DNA of 64,000 nucleotides from Bradyrhizobium sp. CCBAU 53421 (GCF_015291625.1 NZ_CP030047.1:6634001-6698000); one strand, 5' to 3'. Counted from the stretch's first letter, positions 8,533 to 17,487 are shown. The notes: generated from the letters alone by a model not told the origin. A program made the numbers and translations.

Positions 8533-8633
8533 AACGCAACAATCTGTCTTGAAAAGCTAGGGAACCGGACACTTTGGTGCAAGCGGTCCAGGTCACACTT
8601 GCCACAACTAATGTGGCGCCCGTGCCCAATCGG

Positions 8634-9917
8634 TCACAGCAGCCGCAGCACGTATTCCAGCGTGTAGAGCGCCAGGCCGGCAAGCCCGCCGATCAGCGAG
8701 CCGTTGAAGCGGATGTATTGCAGGTCCTTGCCGACATTGACCTCGATCAGCGAAATCAGTTGCTCCATGTCCCAGCTCTTCATCTGATCGGCGATGAAGC
8801 TCGAGACGCCGCTCTTCTGCTCGGCGACGACCGTGCGCAGGATCGCGACCAGGCCCTGGTTGATTTCGGCGCGCAGCTCGGCGTCGCCGTCGAGCGCATC
8901 GCCGGCCTCGACGAACATCCGCGCCAGCTGATGCTGCAGCACCTGCGACTCGCCGGAGGCGCTGCGTTCGATGAAATCCTTGACGTTGGCCCAGATCGTG
9001 CGCCCGAGATTGGCGAGCTCCGGCCGCGCCATCAGATCGCGCTTGAGGCCATCGATCCGATCGGCGAACGCCTTGTCGCTGCCGAGCCGGTCGACGAACG
9101 ACAGCAGCATCTGGTCGAACTCGCCGCGGAACGGATGCTGCGGATCGTTGCGCACCTCCTCGAAGAATTTCGTGGCCGAAGCGATGATCCGGTTCACCAC
9201 GAACTTGTCGGCACGATAGAGTTTTAGGAGGGTCGGCATCTCCGCGCGAACCTTGTCGCGGATGACAGCCATCGTCTCCTTCTGCGTCAGCGTCTGGTGC
9301 AGCACGCGCAGGATGTCGTCGAGCAGGCCACCATGCTTGCCCTCCTGCACGAAGCCGCGCAGCGCGCCGGCGGCAAGCGGCGCGAGATCGATCGAGAGCA
9401 TCTGGGTCGAGATGCGGCGGCTGATGAACTGCATCAGGCCGGAGCTCTCGGTCGCCGCGAACGCTTCGGGCAGCATCCGCAGCACGAAGCGGGCAAGATC
9501 CTCCGAACGTTTGCGGTCGCGCAGCCAGTCGGCGATGAAGCTGCCGAAATCGATCTCGCGCAGCTTGGCCTCGACCGGCCCGGATTCCAGGAAATTGTTC
9601 TCGATGAATTCGCCGAGCTTCTCGGCAATGCGCCCCTGATTGCTCTGGATGATCGCCGTGTGCGGGATCGGCAGCCCGAGCGGCCGCTTGAACAGGGCGA
9701 CGACGGCATACCAGTCGGCGAGCCCGCCGATGGTCGCGGCCTCGGCGAATGCCGCAATGAAGCCGAACACGGGATGCACCGGCAGCAGCGCCTTCGATGC
9801 GACGAAGATGACGAGGGTTGCCGCCAGCACGCCGGTCGCCAGCCATTTCACGCGCCGCAGCTCGGCGGCGCGTTCGGCATCGACGGGCGTTGAGATGAGG
9901 GCGGCGGGAAGGGTCAT
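8634..9917 (-). CDS. DUF445 family membrane protein
   Basis: A 427-residue protein of the DUF445 (YjiN-like) family. Near the N terminus are membrane segments around LATGVLAATLVIFVASKALL and GFIAAFAEAATIGGLADWYAVVALF; the latter, with RPLGLPIPHTAIIQSNQGRIAEKLG, is the family signature. A long helical middle and a last hydrophobic segment (GGLAGLALYTLEYVLRLL) follow. The function is unknown in the family. The ATG at 9917 was preferred because the upstream extension (to 9956) is unlike family members. Confidence 0.85.
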   Translation of the reverse strand: MTLPAALISTPVDAERAAELRRVKWLATGVLAATLVIFVASKALLPVHPVFGFIAAFAEAATIGGLADWYAVVALFKRPLGLPIPHTAIIQSNQGRIAEKLGEFIENNFLESGPVEAKLREIDFGSFIADWLRDRKRSEDLARFVLRMLPEAFAATESSGLMQFISRRISTQMLSIDLAPLAAGALRGFVQEGKHGGLLDDILRVLHQTLTQKETMAVIRDKVRAEMPTLLKLYRADKFVVNRIIASATKFFEEVRNDPQHPFRGEFDQMLLSFVDRLGSDKAFADRIDGLKRDLMARPELANLGRTIWANVKDFIERSASGESQVLQHQLARMFVEAGDALDGDAELRAEINQGLVAILRTVVAEQKSGVSSFIADQMKSWDMEQLISLIEVNVGKDLQYIRFNGSLIGGLAGLALYTLEYVLRLL

Positions 9918-9963
9918 GGGGTTTCGAATGTACGCTAGTCTACCTGGACGGCACACACACCGG

Positions 9964-10096
9964 CGTCATCCTGAGGTGCGCGCACTTTGCGCGCCTCGAA
10001 GGATGGCCACAAGCACCGTCGCTCGCGGCCATCCTTCGAGGCTCGCTCCGCTCGCACCTCCAGCGACAACGGCAAGCCGTTGCGCGGGGATGACGT
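9964..10096. repeat. dispersed palindromic repeat, CGTCATCCTGAG family
   Basis: Outer arms CGTCATCCTGAGGTGCG and GGGGATGACG flank inner arms CTCGAAGGATGGCC / GGCCATCCTTCGAG. This is one of four copies of the same family (also at 14688, 30208 and 48131). It lies between the DUF445 gene and the phasin terminator. Confidence 0.85.
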
Positions 10097-10107
10097 CCGA
10101 GAGGGCA

Positions 10108-10138
10108 AAAAAGAAGGCCCGCGAAATGGCGGGCCTTC
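10108..10138 (-). terminator. intrinsic terminator of the phasin gene
   Basis: A perfect 9-bp stem (AAGGCCCGC at 10115-10123 with GCGGGCCTT at 10130-10138, 6-nt loop) is followed on the minus strand by a run of six U residues (10108-10113). It lies 30 bp beyond the phasin stop codon. Confidence 0.85.
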
Positions 10139-10168
10139 GAAAAGGGCAGTTGGTCAGTGCAAGCGCGA

Positions 10169-10645
10169 TCAGGCGGTCTTGCCGTAGACCTTGGCGAAGT
10201 TGTCCTGCGCAGTCTTCGCACCGTCGCTGACGAGCTTGCCGAGATACTCTGACGTGGCCTTCGCCCGCGAGACGAACAGTTCGCCACGCGCACGGACCAG
10301 GTCCGACTGGATCTGGGCGGCTTCGCTCAGCGACTTGGCGGACGCGAGCTTGTCGATGCCGGCGAAGAACGCCTCGGCGTCCTGGTAGATCGCCTGCTGG
10401 ATGTTGCGGCTGATCTTGGCGGCCTCGGTCACCGAACCGGCAACGGCGGTCTCGATCACGTTGGTCACCTTCTCGGAGCCGGCATACGCGTCGGCGGCAC
10501 GGGTCTTGGCGGCCTCGGCCTGCTTCTTCACGAATTCACGGGCGGCTTCCGGAACTTCCAGGTTCTGGAGCTTGGTGAACGCCTCGGTGACGGGCGCGAA
10601 GGCTTCCTTGACGCTGTTCAGCACGGAATTGGTTTCGGTGGTCAT
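10169..10645 (-). CDS. phasin (polyhydroxyalkanoate granule-associated protein)
   Basis: A 158-residue, alanine-rich, almost wholly helical protein of the phasin_2 type (NSVKEAFAPVTEAFTKLQN, QSDLVRARGELFVSRAKAT). Phasins coat polyhydroxyalkanoate granules. It has its own promoter and terminator, so it is a single-gene unit, and the PHA synthase genes lie just upstream on the same strand. A GGAGAG ribosome binding site precedes the ATG. Confidence 0.9.
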   Translation of the reverse strand: MTTETNSVLNSVKEAFAPVTEAFTKLQNLEVPEAAREFVKKQAEAAKTRAADAYAGSEKVTNVIETAVAGSVTEAAKISRNIQQAIYQDAEAFFAGIDKLASAKSLSEAAQIQSDLVRARGELFVSRAKATSEYLGKLVSDGAKTAQDNFAKVYGKTA

Positions 10646-10712
10646 TGGGGTCTCTCCATCCTCAGGTTTGAGCTATGGGCTCACCCCGTCCGGATTGGCC
10701 CGGGGCAACGGT

Positions 10713-10753
10713 GTTATGACACACCCCATGGTGCGTCGCAACATCGATGTTGC
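10713..10753 (-). promoter_or_regulatory. phasin promoter with a palindromic operator
   Basis: On the minus strand, TTGCGA (-35, 10736-10741), a 17-bp spacer and CATAAC (-10, 10713-10718) form a plausible promoter about 70 bp before the phasin ATG. A perfect 16-bp palindrome, GCAACATCGATGTTGC (10738-10753), overlaps the -35 box. A repressor such as PhaR, which senses PHA in related bacteria through TGC/GCA-rich sites, could bind there; this link is inferred. Confidence 0.6.
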
Positions 10754-10826
10754 AGCGCGATATCACGAACCCGTGAACAACCTGAATAATCGGCAGATCG
10801 CCTGCGAAACCGGCAGACGACGGTAT

Positions 10827-11423
10827 TTAACCACCGCCAACCGCGCCAGGCACCCCATATGCCTCCATCTGTGCCCGAACTTGAGCCACGTTGTGTCCGA
10901 GCACGACGATGTCGTGGGTCTTGCCCTCGACGTCGCGGACATGGTCGCGCAGCAGGGCCTCCGCCTTGAAGCCGAGGCTTTCGAACAGCGCGATCGCCGC
11001 CCGCTGGTCGACGGTCATCTGCACCGAGAACTTCTCCAGCCCGGCGCCGAGCGCGATGGCGAAGGTCTCCTGCGACAGCGCCCGGCCGACGCCCTGGCCG
11101 CGCACGTCGAGCGACACCACCATCCGGATCTCGCCGACATGCGGCGACCAGGAGTGCGGATCGCGCACCAGGGTGCCGCAGCCCACCACCTGGCCGTCCC
11201 TGATCGCGAGCAGGCTCGTGATGTCGCCGCGCTCGATCTCGTTGATCCAGGCCGACAGCACCTTCGGCTGGCTGATGTTGCGCGGCAGGAACAAGAGATC
11301 ATGCGTCGGCAGCTTCTGCGCGAAGGCCAGCACCGCCGCCTCGTCGGCCCGCTTCATCAGCCGGAACTCGATGTCGCCGGCCTCAGTCTTGACGTGGCGC
11401 GGATAGGAACGTTGTTCAGTCAT
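10827..11423 (-). CDS. GNAT family N-acetyltransferase
   Basis: A 198-residue acetyltransferase with the acetyl-CoA-binding segment in MVVSLDVRGQGVGRALSQETFAIAL and the C-terminal FESLGFKAEALLRDHVRD block. The ATG at 11423 lies 26 bp after the phaC stop, so it is probably the last gene of the phaE-phaC unit. The acceptor substrate cannot be told from sequence; a link to PHA metabolism rests only on position. Confidence 0.85.
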   Translation of the reverse strand: MTEQRSYPRHVKTEAGDIEFRLMKRADEAAVLAFAQKLPTHDLLFLPRNISQPKVLSAWINEIERGDITSLLAIRDGQVVGCGTLVRDPHSWSPHVGEIRMVVSLDVRGQGVGRALSQETFAIALGAGLEKFSVQMTVDQRAAIALFESLGFKAEALLRDHVRDVEGKTHDIVVLGHNVAQVRAQMEAYGVPGAVGGG

Positions 11424-11449
11424 GTCGATCTCTCTCAAGTCGACCCCTG

Positions 11450-12532
11450 TTAGGTCGATCTCTTGCCCAACCAGGAGTCCAGTTTCGGCCACAGCCGCTT
11501 GATTGCATTGGCGCCGGCGACCAGCGAGACGTGACCGCCTTTCAGCATCACCTCCTCCTTGTCCTCGGAGCCGATCTTGGTGATGAGGTGCTTTGCCGCA
11601 TCATATGGCACGATGTGGTCGTGCTCGGCGACGGCATGCAGGATCGGCACCTTGATGTCGGCAAGCTTCGCCTCGCGGCCGCCGACCGTCATGGTGTCGT
11701 TGTAGAGCTTGTTGTCCCACATCAGGTCCTTGGTGATGGCGCGGAAATACTCGCCCGCGAGCGGCAGCGTGTCGGTCGCCCAGCGGTCGAACATCCGGTA
11801 CGACTTCACGAACTCGTCGTTCCAGATGTTGTCCCAGAGCTGGATCTGGCCGACGACGCGTGCGGCCGGCCGCAGCATGTCGAACGACTGCAGGATCAGC
11901 TCCGGCGGCATGTTGCCGGTGCTGTCGATCAGGCGGTCGACGTCGAAGTAGCGGCGGTCGGCGAAATTCGAGAACAGCTTCATCTCGCGGAAATCGATCG
12001 GCGTCGTGAAGCAGATCAAGTTCTTCATCGGCCCGTCGTTGAAGATCGAGCCATAGAGCAGCGACAGCACGCCGCCGAAGCAATAGCCGATCACCGAGAC
12101 GTCCTTTTCGCCGGAATCCTGCTGCACCCGGCGGACCGACTCCGGAATGAAGTCGAGGACGTAGTCCTCCATGCGCAGCGATTTCTCCTCGGGCTTCGGC
12201 GCGGTCCAGTCCAGCATGTAGACGTCGAAGCCGCGCTTGAGCAGGAATTCGATGAAGCTCTGCCCCGGCACCAGGTCGAGGATGTAGCCGCGATTGGTGG
12301 TCGCCATCACGATCAGCACCGGTACGCGATAGACTTCGTCGGTCAGCGGCCGGTAATGATAGAGGTTCATGGTGCCGCGCGAGTACAGCACGTCCTTCGG
12401 CGTCGAGCCGAGCTCGGGGCCGGAGCTCGAGAAGTACTCGACGCCCTTGATGCTGCGCTGGATCGCGCGCTGCACCTCGGACTGGACCCGCTCGGAGATC
12501 GAGGCGAAATCAAACCCGGTGGGAGCATTCAT
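11450..12532 (-). CDS. phaC: class III-type poly(3-hydroxyalkanoate) synthase subunit PhaC
   Basis: A 360-residue PHA synthase, the short length typical of the PhaC subunit of class III enzymes. The lipase-like box GYCFGG puts the catalytic cysteine at residue 151; Asp305 (EHDHIVP) and His334 (GGHVSL) complete the triad. It polymerises 3-hydroxyacyl-CoA into storage polyester at the granule surface. It overlaps the upstream PhaE-like gene by 4 bp (ATGA), which fits a two-subunit enzyme. Confidence 0.94.
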   Translation of the reverse strand: MNAPTGFDFASISERVQSEVQRAIQRSIKGVEYFSSSGPELGSTPKDVLYSRGTMNLYHYRPLTDEVYRVPVLIVMATTNRGYILDLVPGQSFIEFLLKRGFDVYMLDWTAPKPEEKSLRMEDYVLDFIPESVRRVQQDSGEKDVSVIGYCFGGVLSLLYGSIFNDGPMKNLICFTTPIDFREMKLFSNFADRRYFDVDRLIDSTGNMPPELILQSFDMLRPAARVVGQIQLWDNIWNDEFVKSYRMFDRWATDTLPLAGEYFRAITKDLMWDNKLYNDTMTVGGREAKLADIKVPILHAVAEHDHIVPYDAAKHLITKIGSEDKEEVMLKGGHVSLVAGANAIKRLWPKLDSWLGKRST

Positions 12533-12912
12533 TTGCCGTCTCCCTCCGATGGCGGGCGCCTGGTGCGCGGCGGCCGCGGCATTGCGCCGTGGCCGTCGTC
12601 CGGCGCCAGCGAATTGTGGTGCACCTGCTGCAACAGCGTCTTGATCTCGTTGAGCTGGTTCTCCATCGACTGCAGCCGCTCGGCCATGCCGACGAGCTGG
12701 GCGCGGCTCGGCAGGTTCATCGCCAGAAGATATTTCTCCATCAGCTCGCCGAGCTGCTTCTGCGCGCCGGCCGCGACGCCGCCGGCCTGGTTCATCACCT
12801 TCGAGAATTCAGGCGAGCTCATCAGCTGGTTGCCGAAGGAGTTGAACCCCTTCTCCATCTCGCCAATCATCGTCTGCCAGATCACGGCAGGGTCGTTGCC
12901 CTTGTCGGCCAT
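12529..12912 (-). CDS. phaE: PhaE-like subunit of PHA synthase
   Basis: A 127-residue helical protein. LGELMEKYLLAMNLPSRAQLVGMAERLQSMENQLNEIKTLL is a conserved amphipathic/coiled-coil segment seen in PhaE subunits. Class III PhaE proteins are usually much longer, so this is a short form; PhaR-type subunits of class IV are an alternative. Start ATG 12912 has a GGAGG ribosome binding site; the 4-bp overlap with phaC supports a partnership. Confidence 0.75.
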   Translation of the reverse strand: MADKGNDPAVIWQTMIGEMEKGFNSFGNQLMSSPEFSKVMNQAGGVAAGAQKQLGELMEKYLLAMNLPSRAQLVGMAERLQSMENQLNEIKTLLQQVHHNSLAPDDGHGAMPRPPRTRRPPSEGDGK

Positions 12913-12968
12913 GTGGCCCTCCTCCACTCCAATCTCGAGCGCTTGCCGCGCTTCCACTTGTTTGTGCC

Positions 12969-12997
12969 ATACGACACTGTTGCAATTGATCGGTCAA
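12969..12997 (-). promoter_or_regulatory. candidate promoter of phaE-phaC
   Basis: On the minus strand TTGACC (12992-12997) and TCGTAT (12969-12974) are separated by 17 bp, about 57 bp before the phaE-like start. The -10 match is weak. The 181-bp gap also serves the divergent hydrolase gene at 13094. Confidence 0.4.
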
Positions 12998-13093
12998 CTG
13001 CGCGGCGCGCGGAGCGACGTCGAAGCTCTTCTGCGCTGCGTCAATCCATGGCAGCATGCAGCTTCCTGACCGCGAATCCAGGAGAGGACGCCC

Positions 13094-14014
13094 GTGACCA
13101 CGCTCGCCCATCAGTTGCCGCAACTAACCCGCGCCAACGGCATCGACATCTGCTACGAGATATTTGGCGATGCGAATGCGGAACCGCTGCTTCTGATCAT
13201 GGGCCTCGGCGCCCAGATGATCCATTGGGACGACGAATTCTGTCGCCGGCTTGCCGCGCGCGGCTTTCGCGTGATCCGGTTCGACAACAGGGATATCGGC
13301 AAGTCTTCCCGCATGAGCGGCGGCAAGCGGCTGACCGCGCTCGAGCTGCTCAAGTTGCGCTTCCTGAAGATACCGGTCGCTGCGCCCTACCGGCTGGCCG
13401 ACATGGCGCGCGACACGATCGGATTGATGGATGCGCTGGGCATCCGCAAAGCGCATCTGGTCGGCGCCTCGATGGGCGGCATGATCGCGCAGGAGGTTGC
13501 GATCACCTTTCCCGAGCGCGTGCTCTCGCTGACCTCGATCATGTCGACCACCGGCAATCCGAAGATACCGGGTCCGACCCGCGAGGCCACCGCGGTGCTG
13601 ATGGCGCCGCCGCCGAAGAGCAAGGAGGAATACTTCACGCGGTTCGGCCAGACCTGGAAGGTGCTGCGCAACGGCTCATTCCCAGAAGATGAGGCGCTCG
13701 ATCCCGAGCGCGCGCGGCGCACCTTTGAACGCGGCCTCAATCCGGAGGGCGTCGGTCGCCAGCTCCGCGCCATCCTCGCTTCGGGCAGCCGCAAGGAGCG
13801 CCTGCGCAGCGTCAAGGCGCCGACACTGGTGATCCACGGCACCGTCGATCCGCTGGTGCATCCCGAAGGCGGCAAGGACACCGCGGCCTCGATCCCCGGC
13901 GCAAAGCTTCTGATGGTCGAGGGCATGGGCCACGCGCTGCCGATCCCGATGTGGCCGCAGATCATCGACGCGATCGACAAGCACGCGCATGGGGCCGCGG
14001 TGAAGGCGGCGTGA
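13094..14014 (+). CDS. alpha/beta hydrolase
   Basis: A 306-residue alpha/beta hydrolase starting at GTG 13094 after a GGAGAGG ribosome binding site. It shows IMGLGAQMIHWDDEFC, FDNRDIGKSS, the nucleophile elbow GASMGG in HLVGASMGGMIAQEVA, an aspartate in IHGTVDPLVHPEGG and the final GMGHALP histidine. It is similar to esterases annotated near PHA genes, but the substrate is unknown. It is divergent from the phaE-phaC unit. Confidence 0.88.
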   Translation: MTTLAHQLPQLTRANGIDICYEIFGDANAEPLLLIMGLGAQMIHWDDEFCRRLAARGFRVIRFDNRDIGKSSRMSGGKRLTALELLKLRFLKIPVAAPYRLADMARDTIGLMDALGIRKAHLVGASMGGMIAQEVAITFPERVLSLTSIMSTTGNPKIPGPTREATAVLMAPPPKSKEEYFTRFGQTWKVLRNGSFPEDEALDPERARRTFERGLNPEGVGRQLRAILASGSRKERLRSVKAPTLVIHGTVDPLVHPEGGKDTAASIPGAKLLMVEGMGHALPIPMWPQIIDAIDKHAHGAAVKAA

Positions 14015-14151
14015 GGCCAATCGGAACGGAGCCCTAGTATCTCCCGGTAACCATGTGAGCCGGGAGTGCGTTCTTCCGGCGCCCGCGCGGAGGATGTAGA
14101 CAGCGCGATGCATCGCGCAGGTCGCGCACCATCAGCCTCGGGAGTCGCCAG

Positions 14152-14622
14152 ATGAAGACCCTTCTCCGGCCGCGGACAGCCGGCGCCGTCGCCGCTCTCC
14201 TCCTCGCGCTCGCATCTTCGTCCGCGATGGCCGCCACCGGCGAAGCGCAGCAGGAAGCCAACCGCAAGGCGGTGCTGGCGTTCTACGAGAAGGGCTTGAA
14301 CCAGAAGGACGCCGACGCCGCGCTCGCCTATGTCGGCAACCGCTATGTGCAGCACAATCCCGGCGCGGCCGACGGCCCCGAAGGCTTCCGCAAGTTCATC
14401 GGCTTCCTGCGCGAGAAGTTTCCGAACTCGCACAGCGAGATCAAGCGCTCGTTCGTCGACGGCGACTACGTGATCCTGCACGTCCACGCGGTGCGCGAGC
14501 CCGGCACCCGCGGCAACGCGATCGTCGACATCTTCAAGCTCGAGGACGGCAAGATCGTCGAGCATTGGGACGTGGTGCAGCCGGTTCCGGAGAATCCCGC
14601 CAACAACAACACGATGTTCTGA
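14152..14622 (+). CDS. exported NTF2/SnoaL-like protein
   Basis: A 156-residue protein with a Sec signal peptide (hydrophobic AVAALLLALASSSAMA, cleavage near residue 28). The mature part has the SnoaL/NTF2 fold signature: VLAFYEKGLNQKDADAALAYVGNRYVQHNPGAADGPEGF and VDIFKLEDGKIVEHWDVVQPV. Proteins like this are often called SnoaL-like polyketide cyclases, but the reaction is not known. It stands alone, 137 bp after the hydrolase gene. Confidence 0.85.
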   Translation: MKTLLRPRTAGAVAALLLALASSSAMAATGEAQQEANRKAVLAFYEKGLNQKDADAALAYVGNRYVQHNPGAADGPEGFRKFIGFLREKFPNSHSEIKRSFVDGDYVILHVHAVREPGTRGNAIVDIFKLEDGKIVEHWDVVQPVPENPANNNTMF

Positions 14623-14687
14623 GGCTCCAAGACAAAAGTCCGACATCACTTTGACGAAATCCAAAGACGACGCGTCGCCGTCAATCC

Positions 14688-14787
14688 CGTCATCCTGAGG
14701 AGCGCGAAGCGCGTCTCGAAGGATCGACGGCCCGGCTGGTGGCCGTCGACCCTTCGAGACGCCGCTTCGCGGCTCCTCAGGGTGACG
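14688..14787. repeat. dispersed palindromic repeat, CGTCATCCTGAG family
   Basis: Arms CGTCATCCTGAGGAGCGCGA and GGCTCCTCAGGGTGACG with inner CGTCTCGAAGGATCGACGG / CCGTCGACCCTTCGAGACG. It lies between the convergent NTF2-like gene and livM, where its long hairpin could stop transcription from both sides. Confidence 0.85.
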
Positions 14788-14817
14788 GTGTAAGGGCGTG
14801 GGATCACGCAGCCGGAG

Positions 14818-15912
14818 CTACTGGCTGCGGCCGAGCCAGCGCTGGGTCGGAAACAGCTGCACCTGCCAGCGCCGCGCCGCCGCGCCCCACACGCCCCTCG
14901 GCATGAACAGCATGATCAGGATGGCGAGCGCGCCGAGCACGACCAGATACAGGCTGCCATACTGGGCGAGATACGTGACGAGCCCCCACAGCAGCAGCAC
15001 CCCGACCATCGGGCCTTCGATGGTGCGCACACCACCGATCACGACGATGAAGATCACGTAGGCGGTCCAGTCGGTGACGCTGAAGGCCGCGTCAGGCGAG
15101 ATGCGCGCCTTCTGCAGATAGACCACCGCGCCGACCATGCCGGTGGCGAAGGCGACCGCGATCCACAGCACATGGCGGATCCGCGCGGTGCGCACGCCGA
15201 CGCTGCGCGCCGCCGCGGCGTTGTCGCGGCTGGCCGCCAGCGCGAGGCCATGGCGCGAGCGGATGAAGGCGTAGATGCCGAGCGTGACCAGCACGGCGAG
15301 CAGCAGCGCCAGCCAGTAGACCAGCACGTCGCGCGCCGCCGCCGGACGCAGGCCGAGCAGGCCCTGCACCGCCTTCAGCCCGACCATCTGCGACAGTTCG
15401 CTGGGCGAGATCGACATCCCGGTGCCGCCGCCGAGCGACTTGAACTGGGCGCAGATCAGCCGCAGCGCTTCCGCGGCAACCCAGCTGCCGATCGCGAAAT
15501 AAGGGCCTTCCAGGCGGAACAGCAGCGGCCCGAGTACGGCCGCGACCAGCGCCGCGAACAGCCCGGCCAGCGGGATCGCCGCAACGGGATCGAGCCCCGC
15601 CATCACGATGCCCGCGAACAGCGCATAGGCACCGAGCCCGACGAAAGCTTGCTGCCCGACCGACACCAGCCCGCCCCAGCCGGCCAGCACGTTCCAGAGC
15701 TGCGCCAGCGTCAGCATGGTGAAAACGGAGATCAGATCCTGGATCAAATTGCGCGATGCGATCGCCGGCAGCGCGGCCAGCACCACGACCAGCGCGATGC
15801 CGGCCACCGCCGCAACGCGCGACAGGCGCGTGCCGACCCGAACTTGCCACACCGGCACTTCCACCGCGCACTCCTCTCGGCTTGCCGGGATGCGGATGCT
15901 TTCGACGCTCAT
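14818..15912 (-). CDS. branched-chain-type ABC transporter permease, LivM family
   Basis: A 364-residue inner-membrane permease with about ten hydrophobic segments and the LivM pattern GWGGLVSVGQQAFVGLGAYALF and AASRDNAAAARSVGVRTARIRHVLW. The ATG at 15912 overlaps the LivH stop (ATGA), so the two permeases are translationally coupled. It is the last gene of the transporter. The neighbouring hydroxyquinol genes suggest an aromatic substrate rather than an amino acid. Confidence 0.92.
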   Translation of the reverse strand: MSVESIRIPASREECAVEVPVWQVRVGTRLSRVAAVAGIALVVVLAALPAIASRNLIQDLISVFTMLTLAQLWNVLAGWGGLVSVGQQAFVGLGAYALFAGIVMAGLDPVAAIPLAGLFAALVAAVLGPLLFRLEGPYFAIGSWVAAEALRLICAQFKSLGGGTGMSISPSELSQMVGLKAVQGLLGLRPAAARDVLVYWLALLLAVLVTLGIYAFIRSRHGLALAASRDNAAAARSVGVRTARIRHVLWIAVAFATGMVGAVVYLQKARISPDAAFSVTDWTAYVIFIVVIGGVRTIEGPMVGVLLLWGLVTYLAQYGSLYLVVLGALAILIMLFMPRGVWGAAARRWQVQLFPTQRWLGRSQ

Positions 15913-16775
15913 GTCCGCCTCGCCGGGAAAAGGCCGCGCGGCCGCACCATCAGCACGGCCAGGAAGGTGAGATGGCCGGCCAGGATCTGCCACTCCGGAT
16001 TGATTCGCCCGCCGATCGCCTGCGCAAGTCCGAGCACGATGCCGCCCGCCAGCGTTCCCCACAGGCTGCCGAGGCCGCCGATGATCACGGCCTCGAACGC
16101 ATAGAGCAGCCGCGCCGGGCCGATCGACGGATCGAAGCTGGCGCGGATGCCGAACACGATAGCGGCGATCACCGACACCGCGAGCGAGAGCCCGACCGCG
16201 ATGGCATAGACATTGCGCTCATTGACGCCCATCAACTGCGCGATCGCGGGATTGTCGGCGGTGGCACGGAAGGCGCGGCCGAGCGAGGTGCGGTAGAAGA
16301 TCAGCTGAAGCAGCGCGACCGCGGCGATCGCCGTCACCAACGCCATCAGCGGCGCAAGGCCAACGCTCAGGCCCGGGGCCAGCGTCACCGACGAGGATTC
16401 GAAGGCGCCCGCCTGCAGCCGGCGGCTATCCGCGCCGTAACCGAGCAGCAGCCCGTTCTGGATCACGATCGAAAGGCCGAAGGTGACGAGCAGCGGCGGC
16501 AGGATGTCGTCGCCGAGCACCCGCTCCAGCACCAGTCTTTGCAGCACGAAGCCGAGCACGAACATCGTCACGACGACGAGGAGAGATGCGGCCGCAAGCG
16601 GCAGGCCGAGCGCGGTGGTGGCGCTGAGCACCAGATAGGCCGCCAGCAGGATCAGATCGCCATGCGCGAGATTAACGAGGCGCATGATGCCGAAGATCAG
16701 CGACAGGCCAAGCGCGAACAGCGCATAGACGCCGCCGAGCAGCACGCCCTCGATGATGGTGTCGAATCCGCTCAT
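15909..16775 (-). CDS. branched-chain-type ABC transporter permease, LivH family
   Basis: A 288-residue permease, the usual LivH length, opening GFDTIIEGVLLGGVYALFALGLSLIFGIMRLVNLAHGD, with the later signature ADNPAIAQLMGVNERNVYAIA. It pairs with LivM to form the membrane channel. It lies 7 bp after livF and overlaps livM by 4 bp. Confidence 0.93.
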   Translation of the reverse strand: MSGFDTIIEGVLLGGVYALFALGLSLIFGIMRLVNLAHGDLILLAAYLVLSATTALGLPLAAASLLVVVTMFVLGFVLQRLVLERVLGDDILPPLLVTFGLSIVIQNGLLLGYGADSRRLQAGAFESSSVTLAPGLSVGLAPLMALVTAIAAVALLQLIFYRTSLGRAFRATADNPAIAQLMGVNERNVYAIAVGLSLAVSVIAAIVFGIRASFDPSIGPARLLYAFEAVIIGGLGSLWGTLAGGIVLGLAQAIGGRINPEWQILAGHLTFLAVLMVRPRGLFPARRT

Positions 16776-16782
16776 GGCGCCC

Positions 16783-17487
16783 TCATGCTCCGAAATAGGC
16801 CGCGCGGATCGTGTCCTGATCCACGTCCTTGGGCCGTCCGCTCAAGGTCACCCGTCCCTCCTGCAGGCAATAGAAGCGATCGGCGGCGCGCAGCGCGCGG
16901 GCGATGTCCTGCTCGACCAGCACCACCGCGGTGCCGCCGGCGCGGATCTGCGGCAGCATGCGGTAGATGTCCTCCACCACGATCGGCGCGAGGCCGAGGC
17001 TGATCTCGTCGCACAGCAAAACCTGTGGGTTGGACATCAGCGCGCGGCCGATCGCGACCATCTGCTGCTGGCCGCCGGACAGCGCCGTGACGGCGCCGCG
17101 CCGCCGCTCTTTCAACACCGGGAACATCCGGTAGACTGTGGCGAGATCCCACGGCGTCGTGCGTTCGCCGCCATAGGCGCCGATCAGGAGGTTCTCCTCG
17201 ACGCTGAGCGAGGGAAACAGCTGGCGGCCCTCGGGGACCAGTGCAAGCCCGAGCCGCACGATGCTGGCGGCGGACGCATCCCCGATCGCCCGCCCGCCGA
17301 GGCGGATGGCGTCGGGGCGGTTCTTCACGAGCCCGGCGAGCGATTTCAGCATGGTCGACTTGCCGGCGCCATTGGCGCCGATCACCGCGACCGCCTCGCC
17401 CTCCGCCAATTCGAAATCGATGCCGAACAGCGCCTGGAAGTCGCCGTAGAACGCATCGAGCGCGGAGACATTGAGCAGCGCGGTCAT
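16783..17487 (-). CDS. ABC transporter ATP-binding protein, LivF family
   Basis: A 234-residue ATPase with Walker A GANGAGKST, signature LSGGQQQM and Walker B VLLCDEISLGLAP. The ATG at 17487 overlaps the livG stop (ATGA). With LivG it powers the importer. A longer reading further upstream lies inside livG in another frame and was rejected. Confidence 0.93.
   Translation of the reverse strand: MTALLNVSALDAFYGDFQALFGIDFELAEGEAVAVIGANGAGKSTMLKSLAGLVKNRPDAIRLGGRAIGDASAASIVRLGLALVPEGRQLFPSLSVEENLLIGAYGGERTTPWDLATVYRMFPVLKERRRGAVTALSGGQQQMVAIGRALMSNPQVLLCDEISLGLAPIVVEDIYRMLPQIRAGGTAVVLVEQDIARALRAADRFYCLQEGRVTLSGRPKDVDQDTIRAAYFGA

Noticed and set aside
9964..10096. Possible CRISPR array or small RNA gene at the inverted repeats
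   Set aside because: The repeats are single palindromes dispersed over the window, with no regular spacers and no cas genes.
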